The notes under the pieces: model-generated | What the model was told of the DNA's origin: nothing | Databases searched by the model: none | Seen by the model: only the letters and a program-made list of their open reading frames with translations | In this document: positions 1 through 6,872 of the stretch, piece after piece | Layout: each line of letters begins with the position of its first letter | Position numbering within the stretch: the stretch's first letter is position 1 | Program-made: the position numbers and the translations under genes | Source of the DNA: Bacillota bacterium | GTDB taxonomy: Bacteria; Bacillota; GCA-003054495; Carboxydocellales; JAJZTU01 | Reading direction: 5' to 3' | Length of the DNA stretch: 10,141 nucleotides | Assembly (NCBI GenBank): GCA_021848765.1 | Contig: JAJZTU010000109.1 | Location: forward strand, 1-10,141

Positions 1-1
1 C

Positions 2-238
2 GCCGGCTGGTCGCAGTTCCTTAGATATATTGAATATAAAGCTCTAAAGTACGGTAAGCGCTTTGTCAAAGTGCCTCCCCACGGCACTTCGCAGACCTGT
101 ATTTGTGGAGCCGGCGTCCCGAAAACCCTGGCCGACCGGGTTCATTATTGTCCAGAGTGTGGATTGACCGGCGACCGGGATATTGTATCAGCCAAAGTAA
201 TTCTAAAACGAGCACAGGAGTTAGCAGCGGTAGCCTAA
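2..238 (+). CDS. tnpB: TnpB, RNA-guided nuclease of IS605-type element, C-terminal 78 residues (partial)
   Basis: This is the C-terminal end of a TnpB (OrfB) protein, the transposon-encoded RuvC-type nuclease ancestral to Cas12. The start lies outside the window and the stop is TAA at 236-238. The visible order is typical: KVPPHGTSQTC, a zinc ribbon, then GDRDIVSAKVIL. The ribbon's second pair is a normal C-x-x-C (Cys codons 149-151 and 158-160), but the first is C-x-C (codons 98-100 and 104-106) rather than the usual C-x-x-C. GDRD (codons 170-181) holds the third RuvC catalytic aspartate. Whether the protein is active cannot be judged without the N-terminal three quarters. The region just downstream, and the end of the gene itself, should encode its guide RNA. 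Confidence 0.88.
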   Translation, partial: AGWSQFLRYIEYKALKYGKRFVKVPPHGTSQTCICGAGVPKTLADRVHYCPECGLTGDRDIVSAKVILKRAQELAAVA

Positions 239-403
239 CTTATCAAAATAACTTCACCGTAGGGAGGGAATGCCCCGAACGGGATAGGTGTCTACCTATC
301 GAACGCTTGTGGAGACTGTGTAAGACTCTACTATCGTAGAGCAGTAGTCGCTGAAGCAAGAAGCCCCTACCTCCTAGCGAAGCGTAGGTGGGGGATCATT
401 CAC
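239..403 (+). ncRNA. Probable TnpB guide RNA (reRNA/omegaRNA) scaffold, 3' portion
   Basis: In IS605-type elements the guide RNA overlaps the 3' end of tnpB, runs through the right end, and takes its guide from flanking DNA. The stretch after the TnpB stop fits. It has a perfect 7-bp hairpin GATAGGT (283-289)/ACCTATC (294-300) with a 4-base loop, a 6-bp hairpin CTCTAC (326-331)/GTAGAG (336-341), an outer ACTG (315-318)/CAGT (342-345) pairing, and the terminal hairpin at 364-394. The RNA probably begins within tnpB, so 239 is a conservative left limit. The role is inferred from position and structure; no transcript evidence is available. Confidence 0.6.
363..403 (+). repeat. IS right-end hairpin and cleavage site
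   Basis: CCCC-T-ACCT (364-372) pairs with AGGT-GGGG (386-393) around a bulged T, with an inner GC/GC pair closing on a GAA loop. It is followed by ATCATTCAC (395-403). This is the subterminal secondary structure that the Y1 transposase TnpA recognises in this family, with the cleaved end at TTCAC. It also forms the 3' end of the guide-RNA scaffold. A GTG codon at 388-390 within the hairpin is the only possible upstream start for the following MFS reading frame. Confidence 0.75.
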
Positions 404-1248
404 TTCCGTTTTTGCAGGCTAAATTTCAGCTTTCTTATTTCCTGGTGGGGATTATTGTGCTGGTGAGCAATGTCAGTTCATCGTTTATTCAGCCTGTTTT
501 CGGGTATATTAGTGACAAGATGGCGATGCGCTGGATAATCCCGGTTGGGTGTCTGGTGGCCGGGGCAGGGATGCTGGCCAGGAAGGATTTTAGTAAAGGG
601 GAATTGGTAAACCAGGGAAAAGGCGGCCAGGCTCCGGTAAAGACAGCGGCGGTTTTGCAAGCAAGTGAGTATGCCGGGCGTGCCTGGAAAGCAGTAATGT
701 TGTTGATCGGGGTAGTAACCATTCGTTCCTGGACCCAGGTAGGGATATCTACCTTTCTGCCCCTCTTTCTGGTTAATTATGCACAGAAAAGTCATGAATA
801 TTCCAGCACCATGCTGGCTGTGTTCCTGACTGCCGGGGGTGTGGGAACCATTGTGGGCGGCCCGGCGGCAGACCGCTGGGGGAGAAAGACAGTGATTATG
901 GTTTCCATGCTGCTGACTCCTCTGCTGTTGCTCTTGTGGCTAAAGCTGCCCGGATTTTGGTCTCCGGTGTTCCTGGCCTTAGCCGGGGCCGTTATCGTAG
1001 CGACTTTTTCCGTTACCGTGGTTTTCTGTCAGGAACTTTTACCCAGGAATATTGGCATGGCCGGAGGCCTGATGATGGGTTTTGCCATTGGGATGGGAGG
1101 AGTGGGAGCTACTGTGTTGGGATTTTTGGCTGACCGGTGGGGGCTGCTCAATACCTTGTATTTGACGGCCTCCTTACCGCTGGCGGGCCTGTTCCTGGCT
1201 GCATTTCTGCCTGGCCGGGCAGTACATAAGGAGGCACGTTTAGGTTAA
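388..1248 (+). pseudogene. Fsr-type MFS transporter, N-terminally truncated by IS and internally deleted
   Basis: This is a remnant of a major facilitator exporter of the fosmidomycin-resistance (Fsr) family. These proteins are about 400 residues with 12 membrane helices in the cytoplasmic membrane. Clear family landmarks are LPFLQAKFQLSY, SSSFIQPVFGYISDK (loop 2-3), GGPAADRWGRK (loop 8-9), FCQELLPRNIGMAGG and GFAIGMGGVGATVLGFLADR. Compared with E. coli Fsr from memory, about 45 N-terminal residues (TM1) are cut off by the IS. In addition about 90-100 residues (the rest of TM3 to TM6) are missing between GCLVAGAGMLA and RKDFSKGE, leaving the frame intact. The only upstream start is GTG 388, inside the IS hairpin and directly after a TAG. 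The remaining 286-codon frame is open to TAA 1246-1248, whose last base starts ytpB. A working transporter is very unlikely. Confidence 0.85.
404..423 (+). other. Putative guide (spacer) segment of the TnpB guide RNA
   Basis: The roughly 16-20 bases just past the right end become the guide of a TnpB guide RNA. Here they are the first bases of the interrupted MFS gene (codons for PFLQAK). As encoded at this site, the nuclease would therefore be directed at the uninterrupted MFS allele, which fits the known role of TnpB in restoring a copy at the donor site. This is inference from the family; the guide length is approximate. Confidence 0.45.
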
Positions 1249-2324
1249 TGTCTACATCTCGCTCTGTAGTACAATTTAAATCCCAACTGGGTCTGATAGC
1301 GAAATTCGTGCAAGAGGTTTTCCCCCAGGTGGAATCAGAGTTGGACCGTTGGCGGGCTCAGATACGGGTTTGCCCGGAAGGGGTTTTGGCGGCTCAGGCA
1401 GCTGCAAGTATCAGCAGCAAGCGCTTCCATGCCCAGGGGGGGAGCATCTATGCCTTGTATCCCGGGGTCGACCAAAAGGGTTTTACCCGCTTTGTGGTAG
1501 CCCTGCAAACCATAAGTGATTACCTGGATAACCTGTGCGACAGGGCCGGGGTAGCGGATGAGGCGGGATTTCGTCAGCTGCATCTGGCTATGGAGGAGGC
1601 CTTAATTCCGGATAGGCCTGTTTCCGATTATTACTGCCTCTATCCCCATAGCAATGATGGGGGTTACCTGGAGAGTCTGGTCCGGGAATGCCGGCAGCAG
1701 GTTTCCCGCTGGCCTGCTTATGCTCTGGTCCGGGATGAGGTAGTTGAGCTGGCCCGGCTATACTCCGAGTTGCAGACTTATAAGCACCTGCTTCATGAGA
1801 TTAGGGAAGGGCGGATGGTCCAGTGGACCCAGCCTTACCTGGAGGAGTCGGGAGGGCTTTCTTGCTGGGAGTTTGCCGCTGCTGCCGGGTCAACACTGGG
1901 GATTTTTGCGCTGTGCGCCAGTGCGGCTAATCCCGGACTGACTGCGGGAGAGGTGCAAAAGATAAAGCAGGCCTATTTTCCCTGGGTTTGCGGCCTGCAC
2001 ATTCTTTTGGATTATTTCATTGACCAGCAAGAGGACCGGGACGGGGGAGACTTGAATTTTATCTTTTATTATCTTAACGATTCGGAATGTGAAAAAAGAC
2101 TGACCTGGTTTCTGGAAACTGCCGTCCGGCAGATAGCGGAATTAGAACATCCCTTATTTCACCGGACGGTACTCGAAGGGTTGTTGGCCCTGTATCTCTC
2201 TGACCCCAAAGCAGCCCAGGGAGAAGTGCGGGCGATCAGCAGGAACCTGCTGAGAACAGGAGGCAGGAGGGCCGGAATTATGCATGGGGTCTGCCGGATT
2301 TTGCGCTGGCGGAAGATAATATGA
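1248..2324 (+). CDS. ytpB: Tetraprenyl-beta-curcumene synthase-like terpene synthase (DUF2600, YtpB family)
   Basis: This is a large class IB terpene synthase. The B. subtilis member YtpB converts linear C35 heptaprenyl diphosphate to tetraprenyl-beta-curcumene, the precursor of sesquarterpenes later cyclised by a squalene-hopene-cyclase-like enzyme. The 358-residue length matches the family (B. subtilis about 367). Both acidic metal/diphosphate-binding regions are present: DYLDNLCD (91-98) and DYFIDQQEDRDGGDLNF (255-271, including the family-typical DLNF). No signal peptide or obvious membrane segment is seen, so it is probably a cytoplasmic or membrane-associated protein. The ATG overlaps the MFS stop as TAATG; an AAGGAGG lies about 13 bases upstream, somewhat far. 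It was probably translationally coupled to the MFS gene, so the IS insertion may have altered its expression. The TGA stop (2322-2324) abuts a tRNA-Ser fragment. The gene itself looks complete. Confidence 0.9.
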   Translation: MSTSRSVVQFKSQLGLIAKFVQEVFPQVESELDRWRAQIRVCPEGVLAAQAAASISSKRFHAQGGSIYALYPGVDQKGFTRFVVALQTISDYLDNLCDRAGVADEAGFRQLHLAMEEALIPDRPVSDYYCLYPHSNDGGYLESLVRECRQQVSRWPAYALVRDEVVELARLYSELQTYKHLLHEIREGRMVQWTQPYLEESGGLSCWEFAAAAGSTLGIFALCASAANPGLTAGEVQKIKQAYFPWVCGLHILLDYFIDQQEDRDGGDLNFIFYYLNDSECEKRLTWFLETAVRQIAELEHPLFHRTVLEGLLALYLSDPKAAQGEVRAISRNLLRTGGRRAGIMHGVCRILRWRKII

Positions 2325-2387
2325 CGGCTTGATAAACCGTTAGTAGGGGTAACTCTAACGAGGGTTAGAATCCCTCCTTCTCCGCCA
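2324..2387 (+). pseudogene. tRNA-Ser 3' half (pseudo-tRNA), possible attachment-site remnant
   Basis: Seen in order: an anticodon-arm-like segment ACGGC...ACCGT (2324-2340), a class II long variable arm TAGGG-GTAA-CTCTA (2344-2357) with a GNRA-type loop, a 5-bp T stem GAGGG/CCCTC (2360-2376), the acceptor 3' strand CTTCTCC (2377-2383), G73 and CCA (2385-2387). The long variable arm plus G73 identify tRNA-Ser. The 5' acceptor strand and D arm are absent; ytpB coding sequence is there instead. The T loop reads TTAGAAT, so the near-invariant C56 is A. The anticodon loop looks scrambled relative to a CTTGAAA loop of a UGA-reading tRNA-Ser. It is not functional. It could be the 3' tRNA copy left by tRNA-directed integration, or the survivor of a deletion. 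Confidence 0.8.
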
Positions 2388-2393
2388 ACATAT

Positions 2394-2428
2394 AGCATCT
2401 CAGAGTGGGTGCTGTCTTTCTTTTTTTT
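2394..2428 (+). terminator. Rho-independent terminator of the tRNA-Ser remnant (and ytpB)
   Basis: AGCATC (2394-2399) pairs with GGTGCT (2408-2413), with one G-T pair and an 8-base loop. A nearly uninterrupted T tract (GTCTTTCTTTTTTTT) follows to 2428. It sits 6 bases after the CCA end of the tRNA fragment, as in an ordinary tRNA transcription unit, and would now terminate ytpB transcription. Confidence 0.75.
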
Positions 2429-2691
2429 ACATAATACCAAAATGGGAACACTTTGGGTACACTTTCTACTTATAGGCTATAAGAGTTTAGCAAAATCAGG
2501 CGAAATATCTAGATTATCTTCGTATATTATGGAATTGCGACGTAAGGATTGATATTCCTTATAATTTGGATAAATTAGATATCTAAAGACATTGATTGAA
2601 TTTGCATGATTTCGAGTGGTATTATATTTAATGATAATGGCGTATAGTGTGCAATTTTAAGAATATCCATTAGATAGGTGTGGGTGTGGTA
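2429..2691. other. AT-rich intergenic stretch at the left edge of the defence region
   Basis: No coding region is supported here. The composition becomes clearly AT-rich right after the terminator, marking the start of the foreign-looking segment. It contains the candidate promoter for the mod gene (see 2596-2625). I see no integrase gene, no long repeats and no second copy of the tRNA sequence. Confidence 0.5.
2596..2625 (+). promoter_or_regulatory. Candidate promoter for mod/res
   Basis: TTGAAT (2596-2601) and TATTAT (2620-2625) are separated by 18 bases and lie about 65 bases before the mod start at 2692. The match to the sigma-A consensus is moderate and AT-rich DNA yields such pairs by chance. 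Confidence 0.35.
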
Positions 2692-2890
2692 ATGAGCAAT
2701 GTTAATTATAACAGCTTTGGAAGTCATATTAATGTTGATGCAAACAACCTGGAGCAACTAGAGTTGCTAGACAGGGAAGACTTGATCAAACTTGTTAAAA
2801 GAATGGTAAATGGTGGAGTTTCTCTCATGTTTCATGGTAAGAGGATCGCCCAACAGATACAGAGGCAGGTAAAACCTCGCACAGTAACCT
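2692..2890 (+). pseudogene. mod: Type III restriction-modification Mod subunit, N-terminal fragment
   Basis: This is the beginning of a type III DNA methyltransferase (Mod, adenine-N6 beta class). Residues such as LDREDLIKLVKRMVNGGVSL and FHGKRIAQQIQRQVKPRTV match the N-terminal segment that precedes the GDNLxAL and DPPY motifs in this family. I prefer ATG 2692 (GGGTG five bases upstream) over GTG 2680. Homology stops at about 2888: the reading frame runs on as unrelated residues to 2997, while Mod homology resumes in the next frame at about 2891. The segment with the S-adenosylmethionine and DPPY motifs (estimated 70-90 residues) is missing at this junction, so no methylation activity is expected. 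Confidence 0.75.
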
Positions 2891-4963
2891 ATGGAAGACG
2901 GTTCAAGACATACAAAGTGGATGAAAGCTATGCTTCCAAGGCTCCAGCTAATGAAGGCCATGTTGAAGCCCGGTGGTGTACTGGCTATCTGTATTGATGA
3001 CAATGAGTTGTTTCACCTGGGAATGATGATGGATGAGGTGTTTGGTGAGGAAAACAGGATCGCCATAATTAACTGGCAGAAGTCTTATTCTCCCAAGAAT
3101 GATAGTAAACATGTGTCTACAGCAACAGAATATGTGTTAGTATATGCAAGAGATAAGGAACGTGCGAAAACAGGACTCTTATCACGAGAGGAAGGCATGA
3201 ATGCTAAATATAGGAATCCTGATAACGATCCCTATGATATCTGGAGAAGTAGTGATGCAACAGTTGCAACTCCATCTGAAAAAGATAGATATGCGATACA
3301 ATCTCCGTTTACTGGGGCACTTCACTACCCAGGCTCACGTGCATGGTCTAACCGTAAATCGGACATCACTCTGTCGGATCAGCAGACGGAATTATTACTC
3401 CAGTTGGAGCCTGATGCGTTGATAGCTGCGAGCGCCACCATGAGAATTCCTGACAAGCTGAACAAGAGGTTGAACAGGTTAAGGGATGACAAGGGGTGGA
3501 ATGACTCTGACTTCATTACCTATGTGAAGAGTTCTGATGTTGTAAACTCTGGCTTAATCAAGAAGCATATATCTCTTGGTGGGTATGTTACCACTATGGA
3601 GATTGCCATAGACGAGATGCTTGTTATGATGGGCAAGGTGACAAAGGCAGCAAGCGATATTGGGCTTACCTTTACGCCCAAAGCTATATACGTAAGCAAT
3701 ACTAACCTTGTGGCCGGAACTTCGGAGAAGGGTGATTTCAAGCATATCATCTTCAATCTAACATTGCAGGAGGGTTGGGATGATCCGGCTTGTTATTTCG
3801 CTTACATTGATAAGGATATGGGATCAAAGGATCAGGTTACGCAGGTCATAGGTCGTGTTCTAAGGCAACCTGACGCACGGCACTATCCCTTTAACGCACT
3901 GAATACAGCACATTTCTATATTCGGACAGATGATAAGAGTGTCTTCAAAGAGATTCTGAACGTGGTTAACGATAAGATTACATCCGAGATGCCAGATATT
4001 ACCATAACATTCCATAAAGGCGGATCAGGAAACGGTGAAAAACCAATGATAGCACCAAGGAAGCAGAAGATGGTCCCAGAGGTAAACATTGATTCAAGAC
4101 ATGCTGCTGACCCTGTTCGTAAGGTTGTTGAGCTTATTGAAGATTATAGGACTGACAACGTAAACACAGTTGGTAAAGGTGGACGGGTTCAGGTTTTTCA
4201 AACCATTGGTTCAGGTAAAGCCGTCAAGGAAGAGTGGGTTGAGATTGAGCATAGTAACCGTGTACCGGCAAGATGGATTTTCATTAGAGAGGTTGAGCGG
4301 TTTTACGGTGATGCGGTGAATCTCTGCGATATAGAGGACCCAAAGTTCGATGCAATGGTTGAATACACTAGTAGAGCAGCAGAGAACATCCGTGATGCGG
4401 CCCGAAAGGTTGTTAACGCTTACACAGAGCATTCAATGATTGTACAGGATTCAATCAGCAGCTACAGCGTTGACGAGATCCCGGTAAACACGAGTGATCT
4501 GGTTAAATTTAAGTACTCTGTCCATCCGGGATACAGCAAGAGTAGCTTCAATAAGTTCGAGTTGAAGTTTGCAGAAGCATTGGACAAGGCAAAGAAGGAC
4601 TGGATGAGAAACCCCTCCAAAAGCTTCTTCGATATACCCTTACTTGATGGAGGAAACACAAAGAACTTTAATCCTGACTTTCTTGTATGGGTCACAAATG
4701 CAATTATTGCGATCGATACTAAAGGGGATCACCTGATTCATGTGGATTCTGCTCGTAAGCTATTTCACATTAAGAAGATTAGGAAGGGACCCGAACTACT
4801 CATACGTCTTGTAACAGAAGGGCAATGGAACATCGATAAGAATAAGATCGGAAGTAACGGTTATACGGTATGGAAGCTAAAAGACTCCCGCCCCACACCG
4901 TTCTGGTGCTCGGATATCAACGAGGCGGTTCAGGTGTGCTTGAGGACAGACGATGTGAAGTAA
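2891..4963 (+). pseudogene. Chimeric Mod-middle/Res remnant of a type III restriction-modification locus
   Basis: A 690-codon open frame joins two genes. Residues about 1-155 are the middle of Mod: EDGSRHTKWM, MLKPGGVLAICID, FGEENRIAIINWQKSYSP, KHVSTATEYVLVYA, YAIQSPFTG. From about 160 on it is the Res subunit: LLLQLEPDALIAASATMR (helicase motif III), LQEGWDDPACYFAYID and QVIGRVLRQPDARHYP (helicase motifs V/VI), and near the C-terminus NPDFLVW...AIDTKG, matching a PD-(D/E)xK nuclease. Missing are Mod's target-recognition C-terminus and Res's first part with Walker A and DEAH boxes. A further block of roughly 60-70 residues is absent between VSNTNLVAG and FKHIIFNL. Intact Res proteins run about 900-1000 residues. 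The frame survives all these joins, but ATP-driven restriction should be dead. No good ribosome-binding site precedes ATG 2891. The SIR2 gene follows after 52 bases. Confidence 0.8.
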
Positions 4964-5005
4964 GACATTATTGGGATTTTGTATATATGCATTGCATTGT
5001 TAGGG

Positions 5006-5018
5006 GGGTGAAATATTG
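5006..5018 (+). promoter_or_regulatory. Ribosome-binding site fixing the TTG start of the SIR2 gene
   Basis: A strong Shine-Dalgarno sequence, GGGGGGTGA, ends five bases before TTG 5016. The reading frame following this TTG opens directly into MKSAILKCLKKF, so this start is preferred over any internal ATG. Confidence 0.7.
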
Positions 5019-6602
5019 AAGAGTGCTATACTAAAATGCCTGAAGAAGTTTGATACACAGCCGTTCCTGTTTGTAGGATCAGGACTGTCTATAAGATACC
5101 TTGGTCTTGAGAACTGGGAAGGGCTTCTGCGTAAGTTTGCCCGGGCAGCCAACAACAACGAGTATGCATACGAACTCTACCTACAACAGGCAAAAGTTGC
5201 AGGATACAAGGAAGGTGTGCTACCTAAGGTTGCCGAATTAATCGAAAACGACTTCAACCAGAGATGGTTCCAGGATGATGAGTTCAAAGAGAGCCGTAAT
5301 CTATATAAGGAGGATATCAAGAAATTAACGTCACCCTTCAAGATTGAGATAGCAAGGCACATGAAGGAAAGAAGCTCCAACACAAAGGAGGAGTATAAGG
5401 ACGAGATCGTTGCCCTACAGAAGATCGGCAAACGAAGCATTGGCGGCGTACTGACTACCAACTATGACTGCTTCCTGGAGAGCATATTCAACGACTATGC
5501 GAAGTACATAGGGCAGGAGGAGTTGATATTCTCAACCATCCAGGGAGTAGCCGAGATTTACAAGATACACGGATGCTGCACTAAGCCTAAGTCCATTGTA
5601 ATCAATGAGAATGACTATGTAGACTTTGCTGACAGGAATGCTTATCTGGCTGCAAAGATACTTACTATCTTCCTTGAACACCCTGTTATCTTCCTTGGAT
5701 ACTCTATCAATGACAACAACATCGAAAACATTATGAAGGCCATAGTGAAGTGCCTATCGCCGGACAACCTTGCAAAGCTCAAGGAGCGTCTGATATTCAT
5801 TGAGTGGAACAACAGCGGACAGGAGGATGACATATCCACCTACAGCAAATCCTTTGAAGGCGGCAAGTCCATCGAGATGACAAGGATTAGGCTAAAGAAC
5901 TATGAGGTACTGTACCAGGCGTTGTTGGAGAACAAGGCTAAGTATAATGCTCCCATGCTCCGTAGGTTGAAGGAAGACATCTATGAGCTTGTGCTGACAA
6001 ACAAACCGACCGGGAAGATCAGAACCGTAGGGCTGGAAGACGAGAGGCTTGAAGACGTTGAAGTGGTTATTGGTGTCGGAGTACTTGCTGAGTTCGGTAA
6101 GAAGGGGTACTCTCTTTACACTGCTGAGGAGATATACAGGGACGTTGTTTTCGACGATATGAACCTTGAAGCTGATCTGGTAGTTCATGATACTCTCCCG
6201 GTACTGTTAAAACATCATGGGGGAAGTATTCCTATATACAAGTATATTTCACAGGTTGAAGGAGAGTTGCCGCCCAAGGTAGACAGCGAAATTAAACACA
6301 ACTATGAGGATTTGTTAAACAGGACGATAAAGAGTAACACGGATTACCTCAAACTCCCATATAAGAGTGTTAACGATTTGAGGAAAGTATACTCGGACGT
6401 AAAATGTTTACAGCTAATCCCTCTGCTGGGGCAGGATCGCATAGACATAAGCGAGTTGCATGACTTCTTGAGGGATATTATGACCAAGCAGCCGGACTTG
6501 ATAACAAACGGGAAGATCAACGAGAAGATAAACTTGAGAAGGATCATAAAAATCTTTGACTGGCTTAAGTACTATAATAAAGCAAAAGAGCTTCGAACCT
6601 AG
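5016..6602 (+). CDS. SIR2-family NAD-binding protein, probable anti-phage defence effector
   Basis: This is a 528-residue protein with an N-terminal sirtuin-like (SIR2_2-type) domain. In bacterial defence systems such domains (Thoeris ThsA, DSR proteins, SIR2-HerA, SIR2-APAZ) mostly hydrolyse NAD+ to abort infection. Visible motifs are FVGSGLS (19-25, nucleotide binding), TTNYD (147-151, N149), IYKIHG (181-186, candidate catalytic H185), NENDY (197-201) and FLGYSINDNN (226-235). There are no deacetylase zinc cysteines in a CxxC pattern. The C-terminal part, from about 335 (RTVGLEDERLEDVEVVIGV) to the end, is not assigned to a family I can name; it may sense phage or mediate oligomerisation. 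No signal peptide or membrane segment is seen. The start is TTG 5016 with a strong RBS. It lies 52 bases after the decayed type III system with no clear promoter between, so it was probably transcribed with it. Unlike its neighbours it shows no break. The exact system is unknown. Confidence 0.85.
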   Translation: MKSAILKCLKKFDTQPFLFVGSGLSIRYLGLENWEGLLRKFARAANNNEYAYELYLQQAKVAGYKEGVLPKVAELIENDFNQRWFQDDEFKESRNLYKEDIKKLTSPFKIEIARHMKERSSNTKEEYKDEIVALQKIGKRSIGGVLTTNYDCFLESIFNDYAKYIGQEELIFSTIQGVAEIYKIHGCCTKPKSIVINENDYVDFADRNAYLAAKILTIFLEHPVIFLGYSINDNNIENIMKAIVKCLSPDNLAKLKERLIFIEWNNSGQEDDISTYSKSFEGGKSIEMTRIRLKNYEVLYQALLENKAKYNAPMLRRLKEDIYELVLTNKPTGKIRTVGLEDERLEDVEVVIGVGVLAEFGKKGYSLYTAEEIYRDVVFDDMNLEADLVVHDTLPVLLKHHGGSIPIYKYISQVEGELPPKVDSEIKHNYEDLLNRTIKSNTDYLKLPYKSVNDLRKVYSDVKCLQLIPLLGQDRIDISELHDFLRDIMTKQPDLITNGKINEKINLRRIIKIFDWLKYYNKAKELRT

Positions 6603-6872
6603 CAGGGACGTATCAACCCGCCTGTATCGAAACTCTTTTATTCCGTATGCAAAGTGCCTATACTGTTTAGCAAGGAGCGAGTCACTTGCGACAGTAACGC
6701 ACTTTATTAATATTGTGTCGTATACACTTATATTATATGCCGTTGGTGAGTAAATTTCAACTATTAATTTATGCTAATAATAGGATGTTTGCATAGAACT
6801 ATGTATTAAATGCAAATAATGCTTATGTAGGCAACCCAATAATGGTTCAATAATATATCCTGTATGATAGGC
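6603..6872. other. Intergenic stretch after the SIR2 gene, no gene seen
   Basis: No coding region is supported here. It is AT-rich, and short open frames lack homology and ribosome-binding sites. It holds an inverted repeat TTTGCAT (6788-6794)/ATGCAAA (6810-6816) with a 15-base loop and no T tract, so it is a weak terminator candidate at most. A small AGGCC/GGCCT hairpin (6869-6885) overlaps the stop codon of the minus-strand ORF. Confidence 0.5.

Larger units (their letters stand above)
1..403 (+). mobile_element. Right part of an IS200/IS605-family element (tnpB end, guide-RNA region, right end)
   Basis: This is the right portion of an IS200/IS605 or IS605-like TnpB element; the left end, any tnpA and most of tnpB lie before the window. 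What is seen: a TnpB C-terminus ending at 238, then about 125 bases rich in hairpins, then a GAAGCCCC-led imperfect hairpin (arms about 364-372 and 386-394) followed by ATCATTCAC ending at 403. That hairpin-plus-TTCAC layout is typical of right ends in this family, whose elements move as single strands and leave no target duplication. Sequence matching a Fsr-type MFS protein begins immediately after 403, so the element sits inside that gene. The exact last base is inferred and could be off by one or two. Confidence 0.85.

Noticed and set aside
103..339. An open frame across the tnpB end and IS right-end region
   Set aside because: It is a different frame of real tnpB sequence and of the structured guide-RNA region; it has no protein-like features.
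2324..2387. Functional tRNA, or tRNA-Ile by the GAU triplet in the loop position
   Set aside because: The 5' acceptor strand and D arm are missing, C56 is replaced by A and the loop-closing pair is C-A. The long variable arm and G73 indicate tRNA-Ser, so the GAU reading comes from small indels in the loop.
2550..2567. TTGATA followed by TATAAT as a promoter
   Set aside because: The two hexamers are only 5 bases apart, which is far too close for a sigma-A promoter.
2891..4963. A new single-chain Mod-Res enzyme
   Set aside because: The join lacks Mod's DPPY motif and Res's Walker A and DEAH boxes, and homology jumps at several points. Decay or misassembly explains it better than a designed fusion.
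6556..6753. A 65-residue open frame overlapping the end of the SIR2 gene
   Set aside because: It has no ribosome-binding site and no recognisable protein features, and lies in AT-rich spacer.
6788..6816. TTTGCAT/ATGCAAA inverted repeat as terminator of the SIR2 gene
   Set aside because: It is AT-rich, has a 15-base loop and lacks a T tract, so it is not a convincing intrinsic terminator.
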